Source: Argentina anserina (lineage: Eukaryota > Streptophyta > Magnoliopsida > Rosales > Rosaceae). Taken from it: a DNA stretch of 64,000 nt. Each line of letters begins with the position of its first letter. Positions within the stretch are counted from its first letter, which is position 1. The position numbers and the translations under genes were made by a program. The notes beneath the pieces were generated by a model that was not told where the DNA came from, searched no databases, and was given only the letters and a program-made list of their open reading frames with translations. The stretch lies in contig NC_065873.1 in assembly GCF_933775445.1 (NCBI RefSeq), positions 19,282,001 through 19,346,000 on the forward strand. Reading direction: 5' to 3'. Shown here in pieces: positions 1-11,012 of the stretch.

Positions 1-74
1 TATCTGATTCATAGCAAATTCAATGTTATTGTTACACAACCAAATAAACTCAATAAAAATAAAGACAATACTAC

Positions 75-413
75 TTATACATCAACGACATCATCCTCAT
101 GAACATTCTCCTGAACATTATCAAACAAAACAGCCTCTAAAGTCGGTTCATTAAGAGAAAGATCCTCAAACTCAAGCATTCCAAGATTAGTTTCATCCAA
201 TGAATCAAATTGATCACCTCCAACATCCCACATGTGAAACGGACATTCCTTGTAAGAGTCACTACATCTAGATACAAAGCGAATATTTGTATGTATATAT
301 ACCAAATCTTCTGCTCTTTCTAGAGTAATCTTGTTTCTTGTTGCCAAATGTATGAACTTGTAAGTACTCCAGTTCATTTCGCAACAAGAGGATGAAGATG
401 GTTGCCCAAGCAA
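75..413 (-). pseudogene. hAT-family transposase C-terminal fragment
   Basis: The 112-residue open frame matches the C-terminal dimerisation region of plant BED-type hAT transposases. It starts with a Ser-rich run and a CCE-x-NWS-type motif, then has the RNKITLERAEDLVYIHTNIR stretch (residues about 27-46), where hAT proteins carry an RN-x(2)-T/L-x(2)-RAEDLV-Y/F-x-H block. A WD-x-GGD-x-FDSL segment and an acidic tail follow, and it stops near the window edge. No BED finger, RNase H-like catalytic core or terminal inverted repeat is visible around it, so this is a tail rather than a working transposase. The start is arbitrary because the upstream frame is lost at about 413. The family call is from motif recognition; whether it is part of a longer spliced gene cannot be settled here. 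Confidence 0.7.
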
Positions 414-2041
414 ATCGCTTCCACATCACCTTGTTCGGCATTAATACTTGCAGCAGATGCAGAACCAGTGCTACTAGGTTGGTGGCTCATATTTCTATAG
501 AAAAAAGAAAGAAAAAGAAACAACATCAACATAGACTAACATACAACCGGTACTACTTCTCATCATCTGTGGTCTTTCATTATTTTATTTAGGCTTGCAC
601 ACATCATACCATTTTCTTTCATCTTTGTAAAATTATTAATTCTCGAAACATACAACAATATATATAAGCTTCACATTGTTCTTGATATAAAAACGATGTC
701 TTCACAAGAATTATACACACAAGATTGGAACTGCTAATTTACATATTGGGTAATGGGTTTACATTACTTCAAACCCCGCAAACAACAGTATATTTGCAAC
801 AAAATAATACTCAATGCAGCAAACCCCCAGTCTATAGCATGTTCATGCATTCAGCATTAAAGTTAACTAAGCAAGCAATAGAAAACTCTCCTACTCAATT
901 TAATCAAGCACACAAAGTCGATCATCATACTAAAAAGAAAAATTTGAGATCAGATTATGGGCAAAGGCACGTACCTTCACTTTGCCTTTTTGAAAATTTT
1001 GAAAGCTTTTGGTTCCCCTAAATAAAATATTGCATGCAAGAACTACCAGGCAAAATGCTTATAACAAAATCAAACCAAGTAACTTTGGAAGATCCTACAA
1101 GTTCCACCTTACAATATACAAAGCACTAATATATTATTGCCTTCACGAAGAACTATTAACCAATACATGAAACAGCTGGTGTTTACTGATGCATTTTGAA
1201 TGCCTTCAAGAAAATGATCAGAATCCTCTATAGATGGAACCCTTTAACTATTAAATCCGATATTCATTCATGGCAGTTAAAAGAATAACATCTATTCTGC
1301 AGGCAGGTCCATGAGAAATTTGTAAAATCGCTATATTGGTTCTGTTTTAAGGGGGAAAAACTTTAAAAAGTCTCAACCTTAACACAGTAACAGAAAAAGA
1401 GAATCTCAAGTCTCAGCACTCTCATATTACCAAATATGAGGACCTAAGAGATCTTTGAAAAAAAAGAAAGGAAAGGGGAGATATTTTGGATTTGGACCAT
1501 TGACCATTGTTCCTAATTTTCAATCAGGGGTAATTCAGACAAGGGTCTCATGTTGGCAAATATTTATAAAACAGGACCTGTTCTTTTACTCTATTATTGA
1601 AACATCAACAGTTTTCTGAGCATCGTTCTAGTTGTATGTAGAGAACAATTATTGCTTTAGAACATTACGATAGAAGTTTTTCCGCAGCCAATCTTAAGTA
1701 CATCAGTAAGTCATGTAGTATGAATTCTTCAAAGATGGGCCATGTATGAAAGAATACTGTGTGGCATGCATACTACATGATTGCAGGCTAAAGAAAGAAA
1801 TACTTCACAACCATAACAGATAACAAGGTCCTCAACTAAATTAAGTGACATCTGCAGTTGTCAATCAAAAAAGACGGTTTAAAACCAGTTGAAAACATAT
1901 TTGAATAACCAGCGTCCATTTAGCATGAATTCTATAAAGTTGTAGTCAATACTATATATGAAAAACTGTGAGATGAGTAACAATCTGAAACCATCATAGA
2001 ACGATAATGCATGGGCAGGAAACCAGAACTAGAATTGATAC
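414..2041. other. Intergenic stretch, no gene seen
   Basis: AT-rich sequence with only short frames that lack recognisable domains. I searched the minus strand here for the 3' exon expected after the ubiquitin-conjugating-enzyme exon at 2042-2170 and did not find it. Confidence 0.5.
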
Positions 2042-2170
2042 CTTTGACTCTTTGTTCATAAGAAGCTCGGTCACGCATCATTAAAGCTGCAGCCTCTCCA
2101 TTTAAAGGGTCTGATGGATTGGGATACAGCAGAAGCTGTGGTAAGAATACTTCAAATACATTTACCAAAT
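2042..2170 (-). pseudogene. Isolated exon of a ubiquitin-conjugating enzyme E2 (UBC4/5/6 type)
   Basis: A 129-nt segment encodes 43 residues beginning [20 protein letters not shown] and ending in [13 protein letters not shown]. This is the region just after the active site in plant UBC4/5/6-type E2 enzymes. It is bordered by a good acceptor (TTTCCAG, minus strand, just above 2170) and donor (CAAAG/GTATCA at 2042/2041), so it is a genomic copy with its introns, not a retrocopy. The catalytic-Cys exon expected upstream (above 2170) and the EYCEKYAK-type tail expected downstream (below 2042) are both absent nearby. The usual Pro in RDRPAYE is Ala-Ser here. It is most likely a duplicated or transposon-captured exon; a gene with very long introns reaching outside the window is the alternative. 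Confidence 0.75.
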
Positions 2171-2309
2171 CTGGAAACACAAGTATATAAATGTCAGAAA
2201 AACAATGGCAACCTAAAAACTGGAGAGAAAATTGAACTTCAATTTAAGAAGAGGGGAGGGTGGAGGGAGGTAAGAGAGAAATTAGGTTTTAATTAATATT
2301 ACAAAATTG

Positions 2310-2460
2310 CCCACGCTTTCTTCCGGCGTATTTGACGCTTCTAATTTGGAAGCTCGCGCTTCCATATCGCTTCCAAACCACCTTTTTCTCGGAATCGCGC
2401 TTCCGACCGCTTCCGCTTCGCTTCCACTTCTGAAGCGCGACTGCAGGCAAGCTTCCGTAC
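2310..2460. repeat. GCTTCC-rich low-complexity stretch
   Basis: GCTTCC and its variants recur many times in about 150 bp, producing a local GC-rich island in AT-rich surroundings. No coding signal. Confidence 0.6.
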
Positions 2461-2566
2461 TTCTTAGATGCTATCTATAACATTCTACTATTCACATAAG
2501 GAAAACAGTTTTGGCGGGACGAACTTAGTTTAGGGCTATATATACATGACTCATCATTTAGCCCAC

Positions 2567-3720
2567 GGGGTCCCTAAATATATATACCGATCACATCTGC
2601 TAGTGTCGATCGACCGTATTTAGAACCCGAGTTATCAATTGCAGAAGTGTCCACTAATGTATCAGTCTTTATACTAGGTTTAAAATAAAACTATTGCATT
2701 ATGAAGTGACTATATGAATGAAACTTCTCGGGATTAATCAACATCAGCCGATGTGATCTATACTTATATTTAGTGACTATGTAAAAATTTCATCCAATTC
2801 GGACCTTGTTTAACCGTCAGAATTTCCGGTAAACCGAAAACACCACTAATGTGCCCTAAGGGAGGACTCATTACAAAGATGCGAACGTCGAAATCCATTT
2901 GCATATCTGATATCTCCTGATTTTTATTACCTATCGTGCACGATCGCACTGAGGAAACCCATTTGGTAAAGCCCTGGTCAATGAGGTTTCAATACGTCAA
3001 AACGCCTCTTTTTGTTATTAACCGTAGGTACGAACGGTCAAACTATGTCCAAAACGGACGAAATTTTTACGGGGTCCCTAAATATATATACCGATCATAT
3101 CTGCTGATGTCGATAAACCATATTTCGAACTGGAGTTTTCGATCGCATAAGTGTCCACTAATGTCTAATAACCTTTATATTAGGTTTAGAATAAAACTAT
3201 CATATTATGAAGCGACTATATGAAGGAAAATTCTCGGGATCAATCAACACCAACTGATGTGATCGGTATATATATTTAGTGACCCTGTAAAAATTTCATG
3301 AAATTCAGACCTCTTTTAACCGTTGGAATTTCTGGTAAACCAAAAACACCACTAATTGCTCTAATGGAGGATCCATTACCAAGATGCGAATGCCAAAAAT
3401 TGTTTACATATTTGAAATCACCTAATTTTTTCACCGATCGTGCGTGGTCGCGACGAGAAAACTCATTTGGTAAATCCCTGGTCAATGGGGTTTTATTATG
3501 TCAAAACATCTCTTTTTTTGTTAACCGTAGGTACGGAAGGTCAAACCATATTCAAAATGGACGAAAATTTTATAGAGTACCTAAATATATATATCGATCA
3601 CATCTACTGATATCGATCGACAATATTTCGAAACTAGAATTTATTTGTGACTTTTCTAGAATGTTTTCTAATAATTCTTTTATTGTTCCAAACCCTTAAA
3701 TAAGAGTATTATTTTTTTTT
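2567..3720. repeat. Tandem repeat, ~503-bp unit, two copies plus a partial third
   Basis: The landmark GGGGTCCCTAAATATATATA recurs at 2567 and 3071, and in degraded form at about 3574, giving periods of 504 and 503 bp. Other landmarks keep the same spacing, for example the CACCACTAAT block and the CATTTGGTAAA block. Copies are roughly 80% alike by eye. Open frames inside are not conserved between copies and are treated as chance. A single inverted copy lies inside the hAT element at 22644-23727, and the homology there continues past the tandem unit (3610-3760 matches about 22870-22970 inverted). The array therefore probably grew from the inside of a transposon. Confidence 0.85.
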
Positions 3721-3929
3721 TCTAATACAACTCCGGCCCGTAAGACCCACTTTAGATGGGCGGATTTGAATCTTCATATTTATGAAAATACCCGACCTGG
3801 CCCGTCACTTATTTAAATATACTAAGGCCCAGCTCGACCCGTTGACAAGCCATATTCATATACTTAGGTGAAGTATTAAATAAGCCAAAAAAACCAAATC
3901 CGTATGGCTTCTACAGTAATTGATGCATA

Positions 3930-6190
3930 ATACACATGCTTCAATACTCCCCATCAAGCTAATCAAGAGGATTAATTGATCCAAGCTTGTCTAAAATTTT
4001 CTGGAAATGTGCAGTAGTGAGAGACTTTGTGAATATATAAGCTAATTAATCTTTACTGGACACATACCTAGTAGCAAGCATTTGAGATTTAACTTGATGT
4101 TTGATATTGTGGCAATCAACTTTAATATGTTTAGTGCACTCATGGAATACTGGATTCGAAGCAATGTGCATTGCCGCTTGATTATCATTGAACAAAGAAA
4201 TTGGAGAAGAAATGTGGACTCTTAGGTTAGCTAAGAGACCTTTGAGTCACACCAGTTCATACGTGGCAGAGGCCATGGCACAGTATTCAACTTTTGCACT
4301 TGATCTAGCAACCACACTCTACTTCTTACTTCTCTAAGTGACAAGATTTCCTCCCACAAATGTGCAAAAGCTAATAGTGCTTTTTCTATCTAATGAATTT
4401 CCGGCCAAATCTGCATCTACATAACCCAAAATATCACAATGGCCATTTTTTCTCAACAAAATTCCTCTTCCAACTGACCCTTTGAGATATTTGAGAATGC
4501 GCTTCACAATTTGAAGATGAACAAAAGTAGGTGCATGCATGAACTAACTAACAATGCTAACAACATATGATATATCAAGTCTGGTAATAGTAAAATAAAT
4601 CAACTTATCAACCAGCCTCTGATACAAACGGTTATCCTCAATAACCTTCCCTTCATTATTAAGCTGCAACTTGCAATCAAGTGGAATTCTTGCATGTGTT
4701 ACAATCCAACACATGACCTTCCGTTAAAATATCAAGAATGTATTTCTTTTTAAATAATCCTTTTGCTGAAGTAGCCCTCTCAATTCCAAGAAAGAACTTT
4801 CAAAGAGCCAAGATCTTTCATAGCAAATTTATTTATGAGAACTTGTTTTAAAGAATTAATCTCAGAAATATTGTCACATGTGATAGTCAAATCATCAACA
4901 TAAATGAGCACCATCAACTTACCCTTGTCTCCATTTTTAACAAACAAATATGAGTTTGCATTACTTCTACAGAAATTTACTTATTCAAAGACTGAACTTA
5001 ACTTAGCATACCAGGCCTTTGGGGATTATTTAAGACCATAAATTGCTTTATTTAGCTTGCACATCATATTTGGATCATTGGACCGCAAGTGCCCAGGAGG
5101 TAGCTTCATATATACTTCTTCTTGAAGTTCTCCATGCAAAAAGTATTTTTGACATCCATTTGGTGTAGAGACCAGCCTTGATTCACAGCAAGAGACAATA
5201 GAACTCTCATTGTATTCATCTTGGCAACTGGAGCAAATATCTATTTGTAATCAACTCCATAAGTCTGAGTGAATCCCCTAGCAACAAGTTTAGCCTTGTA
5301 CCTCTCGACAGTGCCATCAAGGTTAAATTTTTTTTTAAAAATCCATCTACCACCAACAGCTTTCTTTACTTCTGGTAACTACACAATTTGCCAAGTACCA
5401 TTATCATCCATAGCCTCCAATTCTTCTGCCATAGCTTGTTTTCAAACTACATGTTTGTTTGCTTCATCAAAACATTGTGGTTCAGTAACACTATCAATAG
5501 AACTTAGAAAAGCAACATGAGACTTGGAGACTTTTTGATAGCTAAGATATTCAGTCATGGGATAATTGGCTGGAAAACCAACATAATCTCTTAATCTTAC
5601 ATGTGGATTCCTATCTCGAATGGGATTTCTTCTTGGAAGTTGAGGCTGAACAACAACTGCAGGATTTTGAGGCCAATATTTTCTTCTAATGCATTAAATT
5701 AATCTGTTGTATTAAATTCTTGGTGATTTTGAACATCTGGTTTTGCAATCTCAACATCATTCATAGTAGTAGTAGGAGAAGACTGAGAACTCTCTTGAGC
5801 ATAAGGAAATGGAAATGAGTCATCAAAAGACTCCCCCTAACCTTCTGCATCAACAATTTTCCTTGCAAACTAAGGAATGAACTCATTAAATTTCACATCC
5901 CTTGAAACAATTATTTTTCCAGTTGCAATGTTGTAGCATTTGTAACCCTTTTGAGTTGTTGAGTACCCAAAAATAATGCGTGTTGCTGCTCTTGGATCAA
6001 GTTTTCTCTTGTCATTAGTTTGAATCTGAACATAACAGACACAACCAAAAACTCTCAAATGCGAAAGATCTAATTTTCTGCCCTTTAGAACTTCAAGTGG
6101 AGATTTTGATTTTAAAACTCTGCTAGGCAAACTATTAATGAGATAAGTGGCAGTGAGAACTCATTGAGACCAATATTTCTTTGGATGACT
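3930..6190 (-). mobile_element. Degenerate Ty1/Copia pol fragment (integrase end, RT, RNase H)
   Basis: Read on the minus strand from 6190 downward, the segment gives the end of the integrase domain (5870-6130: SPLEVLKGRK, HLRVFGCVCY, a GYSTTQKGYKCYN block). Degraded reverse transcriptase follows (about 4600-5850, with many stops), then RNase H (4334-4540: IVKRILKYLKG, GYVDADLAG, KSTISFCTFVGGNLVT). A tail at about 3940-4130 has the LATRYVSS and IFTKSL motifs usual at Copia pol ends. There is no gag, protease, PBS or LTR, and stops and frameshifts occur throughout. It is an old remnant unrelated in detail to the complete Copia at 18742-27982. Confidence 0.88.
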
Positions 6191-6719
6191 GTCATGCTTC
6201 AGTATTGAACCGCTATAAGGCAGAAGGGCTGAACCAACTCAACCAAGTTCAGGAAACTGGTAAATTGCACCCGAAGCATGCAGTTCACCGTTCACCAAGG
6301 AGAACATCATTCATTATGTCCTCTTTATGCTCATTGTAATATGGGGTTCAAGGTTTACATATGTCATCCTCTTGTACACCGTAATCTTATTAATCAAGGC
6401 TTAAGGACAACCGTTTTACTCCCACTTCAATATATATGACCCAAGTCGTTCTGAAATATGAAATCAATGAAATGCAACTTGGCTATTTTGTTCATTAATT
6501 GGCTTCCATAGTTGTTGTGTATCCCATTTTAGAAGCCAATGAAATGAAAAAAGACATGTTACTTTTCAATTAGTATGAATATTTATATATGAAAAAAGTC
6601 GAGAAATGAATTAATTTTAATGTTGGTCTTTCGATATATATGACAAACCATATGTATTGAACGATCAAGTAGGATGATTATCATTTAAGAGCTGAAGTAT
6701 TCCACACACTCTACAAATC
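6191..6719. repeat. Anonymous repeat-derived sequence
   Basis: No gene seen. The part at about 6500-6605 has a recognisable diverged copy at about 29258-29360 (shared TATCCCATTTT, GTTACTTTTCAATT-like and AAAAGTCGAGAA landmarks), so this is dispersed repeat sequence. Confidence 0.5.
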
Positions 6720-6722
6720 TTC

Positions 6723-9282
6723 CACTACTAGCAAAAAGAGTTCTCACACTGATTTTAATCAGTGAGAATTGAAGGTATTTCACACGGATATCATTATCAG
6801 AAAGCTATTAGGTATGGTGCGCATACGAAATATCTATCGGTGTACTTTAGAGGAGGGGCTAATAGCTATTAGACACAGATCTTAAAGCCCGTGCAAATTA
6901 TTGACGTGGACCCCATGAATATCCACGATCATACTCAATTTGTCCAACAGGTTTTCAGTGTGAATAAAATTTTTTATTCACACTGATATTTGTGTGTCAT
7001 ACTACAATACATAATGATATCAGTGTGAGTAGTTATAATAGATTTAAAAAAAATATCAATATTGGCCTATTATATATTACCATACTCATATATCTCTATC
7101 ACTATTGAAACCCAATTTCTTATCCAAGAATAAAATCAATTTGAGGCTTTAAGGAAATGATTACCTTTTAATTATAATTTAGAGTAACAGTTACACATGG
7201 AAAATTTCACAATGACAAACAACAAATTCACAGAAATCTACCTCAAGAAATCTAATCTAAGTCATAAACTTGAAATACTGAAAAACATTCTTCAGAACCG
7301 TATAACACTTCCAGCTGGAGTAGCCTCATTCTCAAGTACCTGCAAAGTATGAGAACTCTAATTAGACCAATATTAGGACACATTATGAAGCTCAAATTCA
7401 GCAGAAACTGAGTAATGAAACTATAGGAATCCTATTCAAGTCTTTTTTAAAGTAATGAAACTGAATGTTGATAACTGGTCTTGAACAACTTCATTAGCTT
7501 GTTGTCCAGTGGTAAAAAAGGAAGCCTCCAACCCAATCTCTTGTTCCTCCTTCGGTGATGTCATAAATTGATACCTTCCTGACTTGGACTAGAATTCTAG
7601 TTCTTGAGATTATATATGAGAAGTATAACTTGGATACAGAATTTTGATAGTAGAATAACAGATAAGCAGACAAATGTGTGCTTGTGCAGACGGTCACCCT
7701 TGAATTTAACATTTACTATGAAATAATACACTACATATGCTATAATCAACTGAAAATTAGAAAAACAAATTACTGAAAAGGTGGGGACATTAGTATTTGA
7801 GGAAAAACAAACTCTCACCATGATATTCCCTTTAGTTATAGCATTTGCCATGTCTGTGAAGACCAAATTTCCCACTGAAACATTCAAACATAATAATTGT
7901 CATTTACAAGCAACAGAATCCCATACAATTCAGAATCAAAAGAAAAAAGCCATGAATGCAATGTAAATATATATATCAGTTTATGCAAGTGCATTATCTG
8001 TAAATGATATAATCAGTTCTAATCTTATGTAAGTTATAAACCTATTCACCAATATCTTATTCATAAGCCTTCTTCCAGTCATCTAGTACTTCAAATGTTT
8101 CTGCAATATTAAAAAAAGGGAAGTATGGAAATCGTCCATTCGACAATATTCAAAAAAGGAAGTATGGAAACTGCCCATTCGAATTAGCAATGACTATGTG
8201 ATCTTTATCCGTTTTGTGAGTAATCATATGTCAAATCTAATCGAGAAACATAGTAAACTATGGAAACAATAATGTACTCTATTTGGTTTCTTCTATAAAA
8301 AATCGTGTTCCAGCCCCAATTAACTAAAGAAACAAATTTAACGATTCCTAAGTCCTAACTCATAATTTTTCAGTTTATGAATCCCCCACAGACACGAGAT
8401 GGGTTTCGATCCGTTTATTAACCTTTGTTTTGGGTTTCGTCTGAATTGTTGAATCGACCCAATTAGGAACTGAATTTCATGGTTTTGGCTTCAAGGTTAG
8501 GAGCTGAATTTAGGAGCTTGAAGCATTTCCGCTAGACTGATTTATGAGGGTAAGAAACTGTATTCCTTGAGATTGCGTTTGGTTGAATCGCTGATGATCG
8601 AATCGCACTGACTGGGCTCGATTTCGTGTGAGAATTCGACGAGGTGGTATGTCTTCCTTTCTTAATTTGATGGCTCATCCTATGAATTCAATCTTCAGTT
8701 CTTCACCCTTGTTATTGCGTAAATGAGACCTTTCTCTAGAATTTTGGCTTGTTCTTTTTTGTTTCTGTTTTGGATTATGAGTTAGGATTCCTAACTCCCG
8801 ATAGTCGAGAGAGCAGATCTTAGATACATGCGACGCAATTGAATGTTATTTGGGTCTGGGGGTTGAATTTGCTATCGTACTCGGAGCCCTATTCCTGAGA
8901 TCCGGATCTACCGATCATAACTGGAATTTGGGATCGGCATCAGGTGATCTTCAACGAAAGAAAAAATCTCTCTTTCTTATGGTCTTTACCGAAAAAATAC
9001 CAGCGCGCGGCTGTTTTAATTTTATGCCAAAATGATTGTATGTATTTTTATATAACACTAATTTTTGTATGTATTCTTATAACACACTGATTTTTGTGTG
9101 TATTTTTATTATAACACACATTGATTTTTATTTGTATTCTTATCACACACTGATTTTTTTGTGTATTGTTAGTCTAGAGATTATGTGTGGACCCACGTAT
9201 ACTCATTTCACACAGTTAATTGTGTTAGTTTGTATCTCAATTGAGTAATAAAATCAGTGTGAAGATTTTTTTGCTAGTCTTG
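6723..9282. mobile_element. Non-autonomous CACTA (CMC/EnSpm) element, TSD TTC
   Basis: The left end is CACTACTAGCAAAAAGAG at 6723 and the right end is TTTTTTTGCTAGTCTTG ending at 9282. The inner parts are inverted complements (CTAGCAAAAA). Direct TTC repeats flank it (6720-6722 and 9283-9285), the 3-bp duplication expected for CACTA elements. Subterminal motifs built on CACACTGATTTT recur at both ends (about 6745-7030 and 9050-9260), as known for EnSpm-type binding sites. No TnpA/TnpD-like frame is present in the 2560 bp, so it would depend on a transposase in trans. The right tip reads CAAGA instead of CACTA on the complementary strand, which may have immobilised it. The interior holds short frames (7494-7966) with no recognised domain and a 5'-UTR-like segment (about 8390-8850). 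Confidence 0.85.
8108..8188. repeat. Short direct duplication (~40-45 bp)
   Basis: The landmark GGAAGTATGGAAA followed by CCATTCGA occurs twice in a row inside the CACTA element. Confidence 0.6.
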
Positions 9283-9285
9283 TTC

Positions 9286-9689
9286 GTTGCTATAATAATT
9301 CACAAAGGTGAAACCCATTAGGAAAAATCTATAATACAGCGTTGCATATAATGTAGCGTGAGTAGTGTCTATGAACAGTAGTGAACAGTACTTATGCACA
9401 GTAACATGAAAAATGTAAAAACTAGATAGTAAAATTTTATTACTACTCTTATTTTAAACTTATTTTGTTTTTCCTAGGAATTAGCCTTCAACATGCCAAT
9501 ATTACCTAAATGACCTCTTTGTCTAAACGGTTATTTTTGGCGGAATCACTGCTGTCATAGAAAGCAAAACTGGGTTCTAATAGAGCATAATAAACACATA
9601 TGAAATAAAATTAACTACTCATATGCAGCGCTAGAAAAATCTAAGTAAAAATAAATATTTTTTTTTGCGACGGATTTTAGGGCACCAGA
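9286..9689. other. AT-rich spacer between CACTA element and endogenous virus
   Basis: No gene. It contains GAACAGTA and CACAGTAAC motifs that also occur at about 17370-17410 on the other side of the viral insertion. Confidence 0.4.
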
Positions 9690-9694
9690 TAGAG

Positions 9695-9706
9695 TTTATT
9701 TATTCA
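9695..9706 (-). terminator. Viral poly(A) signal
   Basis: On the minus strand GAATAAATAAACTC supplies an AATAAA signal about 290 bp downstream of the TATA box, as expected for the terminally redundant pregenomic RNA of pararetroviruses. Confidence 0.5.
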
Positions 9707-9984
9707 ACATAACTACAAATATAAAACTCAGAGCCTTCCTCTTAGGTAAACAGTTACAGTTGTTTAGCTATTCATATTTAAAATACAAACTTACTTGAAA
9801 AATGCACTCCACACCGGATTTATACAGCAGAAAGATTTTACACAACTATAACACACTCACATTCACGCTCAAACTATCTATTTCTTTTATTTTTAGAACC
9901 TTTAGTAGAACGACACTCTTTGAATCTTATACTATAGTCTTCTTATTTTTTTCTTCCTCTCAACTTCTGCCTTCCCAAAGAAGT

Positions 9985-10170
9985 TCATTCTCCTTATATA
10001 GAGCTCAGACTTCAAGCTTCAGGCCAAACTTCGACAAAGAATCTTCTTCTTTTTAAAAGCTAGTTGTCCTTATGCGTCGGCAAACTATTTCACAAAAGCA
10101 GAAAGAGACGTTTTTATTGTTTGGATGTGTCGGCAGCTTCTCGTTCTTTGTTTGGATGCGTCGGCATCTC
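9985..10170 (-). promoter_or_regulatory. Pararetroviral pregenomic promoter with TATA box and three GCCGAC motifs
   Basis: The minus strand has CTATATAAGGAGAATGAAC with the TATA at about 9992-10002, close in form to the core of caulimovirid pregenomic promoters. Upstream, between the TATA and the stop of the last viral ORF (10169), the hexamer GCCGAC appears three times on the minus strand (10076-10081, 10129-10134, 10160-10165), each within TGCCGAC(G/A)CAT. GCCGAC is the core of the plant CRT/DRE element bound by CBF/DREB factors. The promoter call rests on position and TATA context; responsiveness is inference. Confidence 0.55.
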
Positions 10171-11010
10171 ACTTTTCCATCATGTTTATGATATTGTAAT
10201 ATTCTTCATCTGCACAGTCATAATCTACCAAAGAATCTTGGCCTTCGTGGTCACTTTCTTGCTCTATGTCTTCTTTTTCATCCAGATCTGAGTCGTAGGG
10301 AAAAGGATAAGGAATCATGTATCCTTTTTCTTTATCTACCTTTTTTGGCCATGTAGTTGTCTCTGGAGTTCCATCTATTTCGTTTCTCATAATGGCAGAG
10401 AAGAAATCACAGGCATCTGGTAGAGGATGATTGTAGCATGTGACGATGATTTTTTCTCCGCTGGCTAAAAGACTGGACTCATAATCTCTTCGAACCATGT
10501 TTTTGATGCACATTATGGCCATGGCTTTCATCCATGGAATGCTATTGTTGGGATTGCCATTTTTCTCTGAACTTTCTGAACTCTTGATCGGTCCCTAAAT
10601 AATTCTCACATAATGATATGGAGAAATGTAGCTTCTGCGTTCATCCACCACTTCCCATTCCGGAGGGGTAGAAATGAATTTTAGTCTCAAGATGCATCCA
10701 TCATGACGAATGTTCCTCACTACCTGAGTTATGATATCTAGAAGACTTTCTAGGTCCTTGTTTGACTTAGTTCAAAGATTGTGCACAAAACCATTCTCAA
10801 TGAGCCATAGCTTTTGCTTCTGAGGGTGTTCGGCTTGAACATTTACAAGATATCTCCCATAATATGGGCCATAAACTATTGCTAAAGTTGAAGGCAGCAT
10901 TTTACCATCTCCGATTTTATAGTGAAATTCCCACCAGGCTAATTCCTTTTGGGCTGAAATAGGGACTCACGCGCTTTCAGGACCTTCTACATACTTGATC
11001 ATTGCACCTC
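10169..11010 (-). pseudogene. Downstream ORF of the endogenous pararetrovirus, function unknown
   Basis: One reading frame can be followed from about 11005 to the stop at 10169, interrupted by three in-frame stops. The open part, 10169-10531, has 120 residues and ends in a strongly acidic tail (DSDLDEKEDIEQESDHEG). Upstream parts are rich in aromatic residues (WWEFHYKIGDG, YGPYYGRYLVNV). It follows pol and precedes the pregenomic promoter, where caulimovirids place transactivator or other accessory ORFs. I see no viroplasmin/TAV signature and do not assign a function. Confidence 0.5.
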
Positions 11011-11012
11011 CT

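Noticed and set aside
3298..3699. 133-codon open frame
   Set aside because: It lies inside the ~503-bp tandem repeat and is not kept in the neighbouring unit (2936-3223 covers only part, with stops), so it is a chance frame in non-coding repeat DNA.
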